Shown here one piece after another: positions 1 through 8,121 of a stretch of DNA of 64,000 nucleotides (positions are counted from its first letter, which is position 1; each line of letters opens with the position of its first letter). This DNA is from Candidatus Woesearchaeota archaeon (lineage in GTDB: Archaea > Nanobdellota > Nanobdellia > Woesearchaeales > UBA9642), in NCBI GenBank assembly GCA_003599145.1, contig QZIT01000006.1:357024-421023 (forward strand). Reading direction: 5' to 3'. The position numbers and the translations under genes are program-made. The notes beneath the pieces were generated by a model that saw nothing but the letters and a program-made list of their open reading frames with translations, made no database searches and was not told the origin of the DNA.

Positions 1-757
1 CAACCTGAAGATAGCAGTTATCGTTAAGCACTTCTACTTTTTCGCAAATGTTCTTGTCTTTTCTTAACACTGCAATCTCGGTGTAGCATTCTTTCATATT
101 TTTTCCAGTTTGTTCGCAAAGTTCAACTTTGTTTCTTAGTTTAGCGATCTCAAAATAACAGCTGTCTTTGAAAGAGTCGGCTTTTTCACAGAATAGTTCA
201 TTCTTCAATTGCACGGCAAATCCCATATTGCATTTTCCCTTTAGTTCAACAGCCTTTTCGCAGAGAAGAGTGTCATGGTTGATAAATGCCATCTCATAAT
301 AGCATATGCCTGTCATGGTTCCAGCATTGTTGCAGATGGTTTCATCTTCTTTAAGAATGGCAACTTCATAGAAGCAATTATCTTTTTTTGACGATGCATT
401 GTTGCATAAAGAAATATCTTCTCTTTTTTTTGCAAATTCGTAGTAGCAATGACCCTGCCTGCTCTCTGCAGTGTCGCATGCTTGGATATTGTTCATATTC
501 ACTGCAACGATGGTTATGCATTCATCCCTGTTTTGACCTGCCTGTTCGCAAAGCTCTATCCTGTTCTGGTTTACTGCAACTTCCTTATAACAGTACATCT
601 GCCAATAACTATCTAACCTCTCACAGTCTTTGGTGTTGTTATAAGAAATTCTTCCCACACCATTAACGTCCAGCGTTATTTCTCCTGTAACGCCGCCTTT
701 GCATGCAGAAAGCGTAAATAAAAGAGCGAATATAAGCAAAATATAGTACTTCATCAT
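1..757 (-). CDS. Cys-pair repeat lipoprotein (C-terminus beyond window)
   Basis: An open frame runs from an ATG at 757 to the left edge, about 252 codons, with no stop, so the C-terminus is missing. A GGTGGTG ribosome site abuts the start (two ATGs in a row at 757 and 754). The N-terminus is a short hydrophobic signal ending in a lipobox (LSAC-KGG, Cys about residue 19), so the mature protein is probably lipid-anchored outside the cell. The rest is about nine tandem units of roughly 24 residues. Each has two cysteines about ten residues apart in a C-E-x-A ... C-Y-x-E-x-A pattern, which looks like disulfide-stapled helical hairpins. No enzyme motif is visible. Function unknown. Confidence 0.85.
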   Translation of the reverse strand, partial: MMKYYILLIFALLFTLSACKGGVTGEITLDVNGVGRISYNNTKDCERLDSYWQMYCYKEVAVNQNRIELCEQAGQNRDECITIVAVNMNNIQACDTAESRQGHCYYEFAKKREDISLCNNASSKKDNCFYEVAILKEDETICNNAGTMTGICYYEMAFINHDTLLCEKAVELKGKCNMGFAVQLKNELFCEKADSFKDSCYFEIAKLRNKVELCEQTGKNMKECYTEIAVLRKDKNICEKVEVLNDNCYLQV

Positions 758-869
758 CACCACCCGCTTTTCTCTTGTTTGCCGTATTTATATAGTTTGT
801 TGTTTAAAAACCAAACCTTTTTATAGAGAAAATAACTCTTAGCAGTATCAATGAATGAAGGTGATTTTA

Positions 870-1157
870 ATGAGTAGATTTTGGAAAACAACAGCATTAA
901 TTCTTGGTGCAGCTTCTTTGACTGCATTGCTTACACAGGAAATTCCCCATGTTTCTAATGAACAGAGTTGCGATATTGCAGGCTTGAATGTTGAGTTCTT
1001 GCCTAAACAGTATGAAGCAAATACTTTTTTTGCGCAGTCTGCTCCTGTTGGTTATGCTATTTTTGAAATGGACGGAGCAACGTTTGCTAAGCCAACAAAT
1101 CAAGAATTAACAGAAGCAAGACAAAATGCAGCGGTTGTCATTATGGCGCTTAGATAA
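870..1157 (+). CDS. small exported protein of unknown function
   Basis: Encodes 95 residues if translation starts at ATG 870, which lies five bases after a GGTGAT ribosome site. An upstream in-frame ATG at 855 has no such site. Residues 4-22 are hydrophobic after a basic start (SRFWK), consistent with a signal peptide or N-terminal anchor. The rest is mildly polar with one cysteine and no motif I recognise. The end overlaps the stop of the convergent permease gene by 8 bp. Product hypothetical. Confidence 0.6.
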   Translation: MSRFWKTTALILGAASLTALLTQEIPHVSNEQSCDIAGLNVEFLPKQYEANTFFAQSAPVGYAIFEMDGATFAKPTNQELTEARQNAAVVIMALR

Positions 1158-3048
1158 AAGGCACATTCCTGTCTGTTTTTATGCCGTAGACAAAAACATA
1201 ATTCCAGAACCATCCTTTTACTCTTTTCACTTCTACAGAAAACCCTGCTTCTCGAAACGCCTGTTTGATGATTTCATTATTGGAAAGCCATTTTGGATTA
1301 GGCAATACCTTAAAAAAATCAACGTAATCTACCATGCATATTTTCCCTGAATCTGGCAAAATGCCGTTAAGGTCGTGGAGCACTTTTTTTACATCCTGAA
1401 TATAGCTGAGCATGCCTACGGAAAATACCATATCTACTTCAGGAATTTCTGGATGCACTCTGTTCATCTGATGCACATCATGCAAAACATAGACGTTGTT
1501 CAACCCTCTTTTCTTTATCCTTTTTTGCAGCAATGCAACATTGTTCTCTGTAAAATCTGTTGCGTAAATTATTCCATTGCCCACTTTTTCAGACAATTGA
1601 ACAGTTAATGTTCCTACACCTGCGCCAAATTCCAACAACCTTTTTCCCTGAACGTCGCTGAAAATATCAAGAATTTTTTTCCGTATTCTTTTAGGCAACA
1701 GCCAGTTTTCCATCCATAAATTCAACCCTGCAAAGAGGTTATTGAACCCTCTTGCTGTAGAAGGGTTGTGATAAAATAAAAGCAATAAGTAAATAGGAAT
1801 CCCAAATAATACAAAAGAAAGCCCTATTTCTAATAATCCCTGTGCTCCAGGAGTGAACAGAACCCAAAGCTCTACTATGGCAATATAAATTAAGGATATG
1901 ATTATTGGCCCAACAGTTCCAAAGGGCGCTTTGTAAGGCCTTACTCTGTAGGGTTGTTTATAGCGCAAAATAGGAACAGTCATGATTATGGCAATATACA
2001 TCAATAATGCCAGTGGCACTAAGATGCTTAACAGTGTTTTGTAAACGCCAAAACCAATAAACAAAACAATAACCGCAACAACGGTTTGAAAGAATATCGC
2101 TTTGTAAGGTGTTTTATGTTTTGGGTGAACATCTGCTAATTGTTCAATAAACAGTTTGTCTCTTGCCAAAGCCAAAAGCAATCTTGGAGAGCCAACAATG
2201 CTTCCTGCTGCAGTGCCCAATAAAGAGAAAGCAATGCCAAAGCTGACAATTTTTACCCCTATAGGCCCATATACGTTGATAGCCATATCTGCAAAAGGCG
2301 CTGCTGACAACTGCTGCCATGGAATTATTCCTAAGGTAACAAAGGGAATTGCAATAACTAACACTGCAACAATGACCGTTGACCAGATAAGCGATTTAGG
2401 GATAACTTTCTCAGGATTATTGGTCTCTTCTGATAAAAAGCTGATATTTTCCCATCCAAATAAACTTTCCATAATGAAAAAGAGGCTTGCAAAAATCAAA
2501 ATAAACGGCGTTGAAAAAAATGGCTGATAGTTTTCCGGTTGAACATGAAATACTGCAGGAGCTAAAACTGCTAAAATCAATATGAGTGTTATTGATGCAA
2601 AAACGATTAATACTTTAGTGCTTCCTTCAATGCCCTTATAGGCGATGGTGTTAAGCAAAAAAATGAATGCAAGTGCAATAGTTATTTTTAAGGCTGCAGG
2701 TGTTGATGCAGGAAAAACGAGAATGATTGCTGCAACAATTGCTAGCGTGATTCCTATATTGGAAACTATCCAAGCAAGCCATCCTATCAAAAAAGAAGGA
2801 AACCTTCCATAGGCTTGTTTGGCAAATTCATAGACGCCTCCTGCATTGGGAAACATTGATGCGAGCTCTGCAAATAAGGTAGATACATAAATGGCTATTG
2901 CTCCAAGAATAAGCCATGCGATAAGCGATGCGTTTCCTGATTTTTGTGCAGCTAAGGTAGTTCCAAAAAACAACCCTGTGCCCATCATAGAGGTTATGCC
3001 TAAGGCAATGATTGCAGGATAGCCTAAACTCCTCTTTAATTCAGCCAT
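1150..3048 (-). CDS. APC-family amino-acid permease fused to SAM methyltransferase
   Basis: One uninterrupted 632-residue frame. Residues 1 to about 430 form an APC-superfamily (amino acid-polyamine-organocation) permease with about 12 membrane segments. The glycine-rich first helix (GITSMMGTGLFFG) and the FPNAGGVYEFAKQAYG stretch are family hallmarks. Residues from about 440 to the end form a class I SAM-dependent methyltransferase. Motif I is LLEFGAGVGTL near residue 473, followed by an acidic ATDFTE stretch and a VDMVFSVGMLSYIQDV region. The permease should import an amino acid or related cation, and the methyltransferase would lie at the cytoplasmic face. I know of no standard protein with this pairing. 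The substrate cannot be read from the sequence. Confidence 0.85.
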   Translation of the reverse strand: MAELKRSLGYPAIIALGITSMMGTGLFFGTTLAAQKSGNASLIAWLILGAIAIYVSTLFAELASMFPNAGGVYEFAKQAYGRFPSFLIGWLAWIVSNIGITLAIVAAIILVFPASTPAALKITIALAFIFLLNTIAYKGIEGSTKVLIVFASITLILILAVLAPAVFHVQPENYQPFFSTPFILIFASLFFIMESLFGWENISFLSEETNNPEKVIPKSLIWSTVIVAVLVIAIPFVTLGIIPWQQLSAAPFADMAINVYGPIGVKIVSFGIAFSLLGTAAGSIVGSPRLLLALARDKLFIEQLADVHPKHKTPYKAIFFQTVVAVIVLFIGFGVYKTLLSILVPLALLMYIAIIMTVPILRYKQPYRVRPYKAPFGTVGPIIISLIYIAIVELWVLFTPGAQGLLEIGLSFVLFGIPIYLLLLFYHNPSTARGFNNLFAGLNLWMENWLLPKRIRKKILDIFSDVQGKRLLEFGAGVGTLTVQLSEKVGNGIIYATDFTENNVALLQKRIKKRGLNNVYVLHDVHQMNRVHPEIPEVDMVFSVGMLSYIQDVKKVLHDLNGILPDSGKICMVDYVDFFKVLPNPKWLSNNEIIKQAFREAGFSVEVKRVKGWFWNYVFVYGIKTDRNVPFI

Positions 3049-3100
3049 GCTGTTTTAGGAGAGGGAAAGTTTTTAAATGCTTCTCTTGATTGCAAAGTGG

Positions 3101-3754
3101 TTAAACTTCCATGACGTAAGCAACTTGCATTTGGAATGCTCTTTTGGCTTTGCGATAGATTCCGTGAAGCAGACCTTGCGTTATAGACACGGTTCTGCCC
3201 TGTTTTTGCGATGGGAATCTTTCTTCTACTTTGCCTTTTCTGTACCAGAGTGCATTGTGATCTGTTTCGCTTGCAATAAGAACATCTCCTATAAAATTGC
3301 TTGCCCATTGCGCTGTACTGTGTCCTGTTCTTCCTTGGTAATAAGGATCTAATTCGTACGTTGAAGAGTCAAATGCTTCTATGTGCGCACGAACAGCAAC
3401 GACCTTTCCGTCTTGGACGACAATAGCTCCGTCGTTATTTGCTCCTGAAGTTACCATATCCATAAGTGCAAGCATGCTTTTTTCATCTCGTATATCGATA
3501 CTTCCTATTTCCTGGTTTGCATTGTAGTTCATAATCTGTGAAACATTAACCTCAAGTTGTCTATTAAAATTAGGCGTATTGACCATAAGCAATCCTCTTT
3601 GATAAACTGCTACGAACTCTTTCAGGTAGCCAAAAAGAATTTTACTCTCATCATAGTCTCCTCTTACAGGTTTATCTTGTAACGCTCTCGCTAATTGATA
3701 GACATCTCTTTTTCTGGTTTTTTTATCGTCTGTTATTATTCTATCTATGGTCAT
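3101..3754 (-). CDS. DisA_N/diadenylate cyclase-like domain protein
   Basis: Encodes 217 residues; a GGGGGAA ribosome site precedes the ATG. Residues about 85-180 resemble the DAC domain that makes cyclic di-AMP. A DGA motif (residues 108-110) is followed by a strand, then a GRTGHSTA segment (141-148) where the family has RHRAA, then a D-V-L-I-A-S-E-T strand that matches the VVSEE region. Canonical DACs need both DGA and RHR. Here the second motif is altered, so activity is doubtful and the protein could bind rather than make the nucleotide. The first 85 residues match nothing I recognise. The upstream 240 bp is AT-rich with TATA-like stretches and has no further gene. Confidence 0.55.
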   Translation of the reverse strand: MTIDRIITDDKKTRKRDVYQLARALQDKPVRGDYDESKILFGYLKEFVAVYQRGLLMVNTPNFNRQLEVNVSQIMNYNANQEIGSIDIRDEKSMLALMDMVTSGANNDGAIVVQDGKVVAVRAHIEAFDSSTYELDPYYQGRTGHSTAQWASNFIGDVLIASETDHNALWYRKGKVEERFPSQKQGRTVSITQGLLHGIYRKAKRAFQMQVAYVMEV

Positions 3755-3995
3755 GTTTTTTCCCCCAACACGGCCCTTTGTTTCTTTCTTTGCTTAATAT
3801 ACGAAATAGTATACTTATTACTTATTACATATACTAGTATCATAACTACTATTTAAATATTTTCATTTATACAGGATTTATGCGTAAAACGCTTTTTTTT
3901 GTTTGTTTTTACTACTGCATGTATAGAACAATAAAGAGAAAAATATATAAATGAGAAATAGAATAACCATTGGATATTCAATAGGGGGTGAATAT

Positions 3996-4328
3996 ATGAA
4001 AAACGTTATGGCTACCATTGGCAGCTGGTTGTTTATTTTAGGCATTGTTCTTGCAATTGTTGCAGGATTATGGCCATTGACAACCTTGTGGGTCGCAATC
4101 TTGATTATTATTGGATTGCTTGTCGGTCTGCTTAATGTAACCGCAAAAGAAGCAAAGCCATTCTTGCTTGCTGCAGTATCCTTGGTCATCGTTGCCACAT
4201 TCGGCGGAGATGTTGTAGGAACTGTTTGGGCAGGATTGGAAAGAATGTTAAACGCCATGATTGTCCTTACCATACCAGCAACAATCGTTGTTGCCATTAA
4301 GGAAATCTTCGGTATGGCCAGAGACTAA
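3996..4328 (+). CDS. small integral membrane protein
   Basis: The chosen start is ATG 3996, preceded by a strong GGGGGTGA ribosome site, giving 110 residues. An in-frame upstream ATG at 3951 lacks such a site. The protein is almost entirely hydrophobic, with about four membrane segments separated by short loops (NVTAKEAKP near the middle) and a short charged tail. It has no catalytic motif. It stands alone between divergent and convergent neighbours and is followed by a T-rich tract. Role unknown. The ribosome site is among the strongest in the window, suggesting abundant expression. Confidence 0.75.
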   Translation: MKNVMATIGSWLFILGIVLAIVAGLWPLTTLWVAILIIIGLLVGLLNVTAKEAKPFLLAAVSLVIVATFGGDVVGTVWAGLERMLNAMIVLTIPATIVVAIKEIFGMARD

Positions 4329-4352
4329 GGCCTTTTTTCTTTTTTTTATTTT
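4329..4352 (+). terminator. T-rich terminator after the membrane protein
   Basis: Two T runs (six and eight T) follow the stop codon directly on the + strand, as expected for archaeal oligo-T termination. The assignment rests on base composition only. Confidence 0.45.
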
Positions 4353-4373
4353 GATCTTCTTTATGCAGTACAT

Positions 4374-4970
4374 TCAGTCTACAATAACAGAATAAGATGC
4401 CAGTTCTTTTTTTAATTGGTCAATACCTGTAAAGAGTATTGGTTTCATGCCAAGCTCTTTTGCAGGCGGAATGTTCTTTTCTCTATCATCGATATAGACG
4501 CATTCAGACGGTTTTACGTGTAGTTTTTCAACAATTTCCTTGAAAATCTCAAGTTCTGGCTTTGCAATTTTGCTTTTATAGGATGTAACAATGACTTCAA
4601 ACGTTTTACCCAGATGGTGGCTTTGAATAAGTTCTTCTAACCAATCTTCTATATGATTTGAAAGCAAGCCTAATTTGTACTTGCGTTTAAGTTTCTTTGC
4701 TAATGTAAAAACGTCTTCTTTAAATTTGAAGCCGTTCATGAAATCTTTGCGCAAAGCTGTTTCATCAATTCCTATGAATTGAGCCAGTGTTTTCCAAAAC
4801 TGTTGAGACTCTATAGTGTTTACTCTTGCTTCAATCCAGTTTTCGATAAGTACTTTGCGAAACTCTTCTGGGTCTTTCCCAAACTTTGAAGCATACGCCC
4901 TTCCAAAAGAAGAAAGGCTGACGTTTTCTGATAAAACTCCTCCGTAATCAAAAATTATAGCTTTTATCAC
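4374..4970 (-). CDS. HAD-superfamily hydrolase (phosphatase-like)
   Basis: HAD-type hydrolase, 198 residues from a GTG at 4970. The nucleophile loop is IIFDYGGVL near the N-terminus, the LLSNH motif II and KPELEIF motif III follow, and YIDDREKN carries the acidic motif IV. The second Asp of DxD is a Gly, as in the DFGGV-type HAD-IA/epoxide-hydrolase N-domain group. Start choice: a TATATATAA element lies 25 bp upstream of GTG 4970, predicting a leaderless message. The longer frame to 5021 would begin upstream of the promoter. It is divergent from the Dph2-like gene. The substrate is unknown; a small phosphorylated metabolite is likely. Confidence 0.8.
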   Translation of the reverse strand: MIKAIIFDYGGVLSENVSLSSFGRAYASKFGKDPEEFRKVLIENWIEARVNTIESQQFWKTLAQFIGIDETALRKDFMNGFKFKEDVFTLAKKLKRKYKLGLLSNHIEDWLEELIQSHHLGKTFEVIVTSYKSKIAKPELEIFKEIVEKLHVKPSECVYIDDREKNIPPAKELGMKPILFTGIDQLKKELASYSVIVD

Positions 4971-4989
4971 TGTATTAAAAGAGAGCACG

Positions 4990-4999
4990 TTTATATATA
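4990..4999 (-). promoter_or_regulatory. TATA box for the HAD gene
   Basis: TATATATAA on the minus strand, centred 25 bp upstream of the GTG start at 4970. This spacing recurs before many genes in the window and places transcription start at the first codon. Confidence 0.6.
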
Positions 5000-5052
5000 C
5001 TTTTCTAGAAACCATCAACAACCTTTATTAATCCTTCTCAATTTCTGCAATC

Positions 5053-5736
5053 ATGAAAGTCGCCTTTATAGCAGCAAAGTATGACAACCCTATCTTATTG
5101 CCAGAAAAGCTGTTCAAAATACTGCCAAAGAAGGTCTGTTTGTTTACTACAATACAGTTCATGCATCAGTTAGAGAGCATAAAGCAACAGTTGGAAAATA
5201 AAGGCATTACGGTTACGTTAAGAGAAAGCACGAACTATTACTATCAGGGCAAAAAGACAAGAGAAGGACAATTATTAGGATGCAATCTTGAGGAATTTGA
5301 TAACATTGATGCATTCTTATACATAGGCGATGGCCTGTTTCATCCTAAAATTTTAATGGTTAAAAATAACCAGTCAGTCTATGGCTATGATCCTATAGCG
5401 GAAGTTGTTGAAAAGCTTGATAGCAAGGACATTGAAAAACTCAAGAAAAAACAGCAGGGAGCTTATGCAAAATTCCTTTCAAGCAAGGAAATTGGAGTTT
5501 TAATTTCAACAAAACCTGGTCAGAATTATCTTAACAAAGCTGAAAAGCTCAGGGAAAAGTTTCCAGAAAAAAACTTCTATTTTATCCTTTTCAATGATAT
5601 TAACTTTACAGAGCTGGAAAACTTTAACTTTGTTGAGTGCTGGATAAACACTGCCTGTTACAGAATAGGCTATGATGATACCAACAAGATGACCAAAGCT
5701 GTTATTAATATATTGGATATTCCTGATTTTTTATGA
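5053..5736 (+). CDS. short Dph2-like diphthamide synthase protein
   Basis: Encodes 227 residues similar to domains 2 and 3 of archaeal Dph2, the radical-type [4Fe-4S] enzyme that transfers 3-amino-3-carboxypropyl from SAM to the EF2 histidine. Visible family segments are LFTTIQF, GQLLGCN (Cys77), YIGDGLFHP and ECWINTACYRIGYDD (Cys196 and Cys202). Full archaeal Dph2 is about 330-340 residues and has a first domain with one of three cluster-binding cysteines. That domain is absent here. A TATA element (CTTTATTAA) about 25 bp upstream of ATG 5053 supports this as the true leaderless start. Either it needs a partner subunit or it has another role. Confidence 0.75.
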   Translation: MKVAFIAAKYDNPILLPEKLFKILPKKVCLFTTIQFMHQLESIKQQLENKGITVTLRESTNYYYQGKKTREGQLLGCNLEEFDNIDAFLYIGDGLFHPKILMVKNNQSVYGYDPIAEVVEKLDSKDIEKLKKKQQGAYAKFLSSKEIGVLISTKPGQNYLNKAEKLREKFPEKNFYFILFNDINFTELENFNFVECWINTACYRIGYDDTNKMTKAVINILDIPDFL

Positions 5737-6117
5737 TTTCTCAAACTTTCCGTCATAACCTCCCGCTTTGACATTGGCATGTTTGCCTTTTACTTTTTCT
5801 ATAGGAAACCTGTTTTCATAATCCTTCATGGTTCTTGCAAGGGCTTTGTCTGCATCAACATTGCTTAAATAGGCTATCTTGAGAACCAAAAACAGCATAT
5901 CTCCTATATAGTCTTCAAATTCATCTTGGTTTTTATGGATGGCTTCAAGCAGTTTTTCTTCTTTTAGCCATTTGACGACATTCCATATTTCTCCTGTTTC
6001 CTCAACAACATTCAAAAGAAAATCATGCATGTGTTCTGGACTGCTCCATAACCTCTCATCATTGAACTGTTGAATCCAGTCTTGAGATTGTTTTAAAGTA
6101 TAATTTCTAGTTTCCAT
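5731..6117 (-). CDS. MazG-like nucleotide pyrophosphohydrolase
   Basis: Encodes 128 residues from ATG 6117, preceded by GGGTGAT, a better start than the upstream in-frame ATG at 6129. It is an all-alpha NTP-PPase of the MazG/dUTPase-like superfamily. The metal-binding motifs are EETGE (in VVEETGEIWNV) and EFEDYIGDML, the usual ExxE and ExxD pairs. The family hydrolyses nucleoside triphosphates to monophosphates and pyrophosphate, often for pool cleaning. The 3' end overlaps the convergent Dph2-like gene by 6 bp. Substrate preference is not visible. Confidence 0.8.
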   Translation of the reverse strand: METRNYTLKQSQDWIQQFNDERLWSSPEHMHDFLLNVVEETGEIWNVVKWLKEEKLLEAIHKNQDEFEDYIGDMLFLVLKIAYLSNVDADKALARTMKDYENRFPIEKVKGKHANVKAGGYDGKFEKS

Positions 6118-6173
6118 ACTATCACCCAAAACAATGAAAAACAGTCTGTTTAATAAAGTTTGCTTAAAAAGAA

Positions 6174-6812
6174 TTAAAGAACGTCTTCAATAGTGCTTAA
6201 TTTCATTCTGCCAATCATTCTATCAGTGTAATCTTGCCATTGATTTCTTACCAGGGCAGCGCTTTCATAGTCTTCTGCTTCAATAAATTCATCTAGTTCA
6301 ACATTCATTAAATCAAGCTCTTCCTGATGCGCCATTGCTAGAGGATAATCTTGAGGAAATGCCATAGTCAAGTAAATTTTCTTTTTCAAAAAGGCAACAT
6401 GGTCTTCTAAGGTTTCATAAGAAAGTGCCAAATCATAAAATCCCTCTGTTTCAGGGCACAATAACTGCACTCTCTGCAAATCCTTTTCTGCCCTGAGTGC
6501 CATTTTCCAAGCTATACCTATATTTTCCTTAAAATCCTCGCTGGGATAATCATCATCATGCGCTCTTTTCCAATACATGTTTGCCAGTGTCTGTGTTTTG
6601 AGAAAGTCTTTTTGAAAGTAAGCGTAAGCAAGCGCGGTTTGTTCGTCAGTGATGCTTCCAGGATCACATCTATACACGTGTTCTAATCTCTCTCCGTAAT
6701 TATCTGTAGGAACTTCATACATCCATTCCTTTGCATACTGCATGGTTCTGCCATCGCCTGCAATTGCTCTTTTGGGCAGTTCTTCCCCTAATCTGTCAAA
6801 AATGTTGTCCAT
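6174..6812 (-). CDS. UVR-motif protein of unknown function
   Basis: Encodes 212 residues from ATG 6812, which lies about 25 bp from a TATATATAA element and so appears leaderless. The longer frame to 6956 would run through the promoter of the divergent gene. The body is helical and rich in aromatic and acidic residues. Near the C-terminus, residues about 170-200 (ELDEFIEAEDYESAALVRNQ) match the UVR motif found in UvrB, UvrC and McsA, a coiled-coil hairpin used for protein contacts. There is no nuclease or zinc-finger part, so a DNA-repair role cannot be claimed. Confidence 0.65.
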   Translation of the reverse strand: MDNIFDRLGEELPKRAIAGDGRTMQYAKEWMYEVPTDNYGERLEHVYRCDPGSITDEQTALAYAYFQKDFLKTQTLANMYWKRAHDDDYPSEDFKENIGIAWKMALRAEKDLQRVQLLCPETEGFYDLALSYETLEDHVAFLKKKIYLTMAFPQDYPLAMAHQEELDLMNVELDEFIEAEDYESAALVRNQWQDYTDRMIGRMKLSTIEDVL

Positions 6813-6866
6813 AGAAACATCTATACTGAAGTTATATATAAACCTTTCTATTTGTAGTAACTTATG

Positions 6867-6893
6867 AGTGGTAAAAATAGAAATATTTATAAA
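6867..6893 (+). promoter_or_regulatory. promoter with BRE-like and TATA elements (copy 1)
   Basis: AGTGGTAAAAA, an A-rich stretch, then ATTTATAAA. The TTTATAAA centre is 26.5 bp before GTG 6916. A near-identical 27-bp sequence (24 of 27 matching) lies at 15572-15598 with exactly the same distance to its gene. Confidence 0.6.
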
Positions 6894-6915
6894 GAGTGCC
6901 TCCTTAAAGAAAGGT

Positions 6916-8121
6916 GTGGACCCTGTGAAGATCTTTGGAGTGGGATTAGCAGCCATAGCTTACCTTGCTATAGATCCTTTTGGATTCAGGCAGAGGGCAA
7001 TTGATAACCTTCCAGCATATGTTGAAAAGCAAGCTCCTATAATCATGGAAGCACAGGAAAAAGCGTTAGGCATTAAGTATTCTGGAAAACCAAATTTTAA
7101 GTTCGCATTACCTCAAGACGCTGAAGATAAACCTTTAGATCCTTTTCTTGCTGTGTATAAACCAAGTGATACTACTATTTATTTAAGCAATGCTAAAGTC
7201 CCCATAACAAGCGAGAATTCTTTTACTAATTTTCACGTCTCTTTTGATATTTTTGCAAATGTCTATTATGCTGATGAAACAATAGCTCATGAGCTAGGAC
7301 ATTTTTACGTTGACCAGCTGAATAACTCTTTGCAATTCAAGGCTCCAGGTTTTATTGCAGATACCCTTCCTGATTTTGGGGTGCGGCTTGTTTCAGAAGG
7401 CATTGCAGAGTACTTTTCAAGAAAATTAGGTGATTCTACTGATTATTTTAGTGATTCACAATGGCCTATTCTTCCTATTCATATCTTCAAGCCATTTCAT
7501 CTTTATGAAGGAGGTTATCACTTAGTTAAACCAGTTATAGATAACTACGGAAAAGAGGGTATTGAATATCTTATGTTTCACCTACCTGATACTTTGGATG
7601 ATATTTATGACTTGCCTGAATATCAGAAACAAACATTGGAAGAGTTGTCTACCGTTGTTTACAGAAAAGAAGTGCCTCATGGAGATTCCATAGAAGTTCC
7701 TATTGGCAAACTAGGCTATTCTTCTGAAAAGGAATTGTTTTCTACCGATTATAATTCCTGTTCTGCATTGCTTGTTGATGGAGAAAAAGGAGCAGTTCTT
7801 GCACACGTTTTTGCTTCTTCAAGGTATCAGGGAATATTGGATGCAGAGCATGCCGTGAAAACCTCCCTCGATGTTCTTCAAAAAGAAGGCAATCAGCACG
7901 CTGAAGCAATACTTATAGCAGGAAACCAACAACATTTTGACATCATCACAAAAGATTTAGAACGGTACGGCATTCCCATCAGAAAAGTAGAGCTTGCAGA
8001 TAATTACAGAAACGCAGGCGTTATTGGCAGTAAAATATTTTTTGGAGCAAGAGATGTTTCCTATAATCCTCTTACAGATTCATTAACCGTTACTGAAAAA
8101 ACGCGTGTTTTTAAGAACTAA
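6916..8121 (+). CDS. membrane-anchored HExxH metallopeptidase
   Basis: Encodes 401 residues from GTG 6916. Its distance to the TATA box equals that of ATG 15621 to a sister promoter; GTG 6925 with a nearby AAGGTG is the alternative start. An N-terminal hydrophobic segment (residues about 4-18) suggests a signal anchor. The zinc site is HELGH (residues 125-129), with Glu161 or Glu165 in SEGIAEYFSRKL as likely third ligand, as in gluzincins. The C-terminal third (about 270-400) is a separate alpha/beta region with no motif I know. It converges on ndk with a 4-bp overlap. Probably an extracytoplasmic protease; substrate unknown. Confidence 0.7.
   Translation: MDPVKIFGVGLAAIAYLAIDPFGFRQRAIDNLPAYVEKQAPIIMEAQEKALGIKYSGKPNFKFALPQDAEDKPLDPFLAVYKPSDTTIYLSNAKVPITSENSFTNFHVSFDIFANVYYADETIAHELGHFYVDQLNNSLQFKAPGFIADTLPDFGVRLVSEGIAEYFSRKLGDSTDYFSDSQWPILPIHIFKPFHLYEGGYHLVKPVIDNYGKEGIEYLMFHLPDTLDDIYDLPEYQKQTLEELSTVVYRKEVPHGDSIEVPIGKLGYSSEKELFSTDYNSCSALLVDGEKGAVLAHVFASSRYQGILDAEHAVKTSLDVLQKEGNQHAEAILIAGNQQHFDIITKDLERYGIPIRKVELADNYRNAGVIGSKIFFGARDVSYNPLTDSLTVTEKTRVFKN

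Noticed and set aside
388..666. Open frame of 92 codons on the + strand
   Set aside because: It lies antisense to the Cys-repeat lipoprotein, has no promoter or ribosome site, and its cysteine-rich look derives from the repeat on the other strand.
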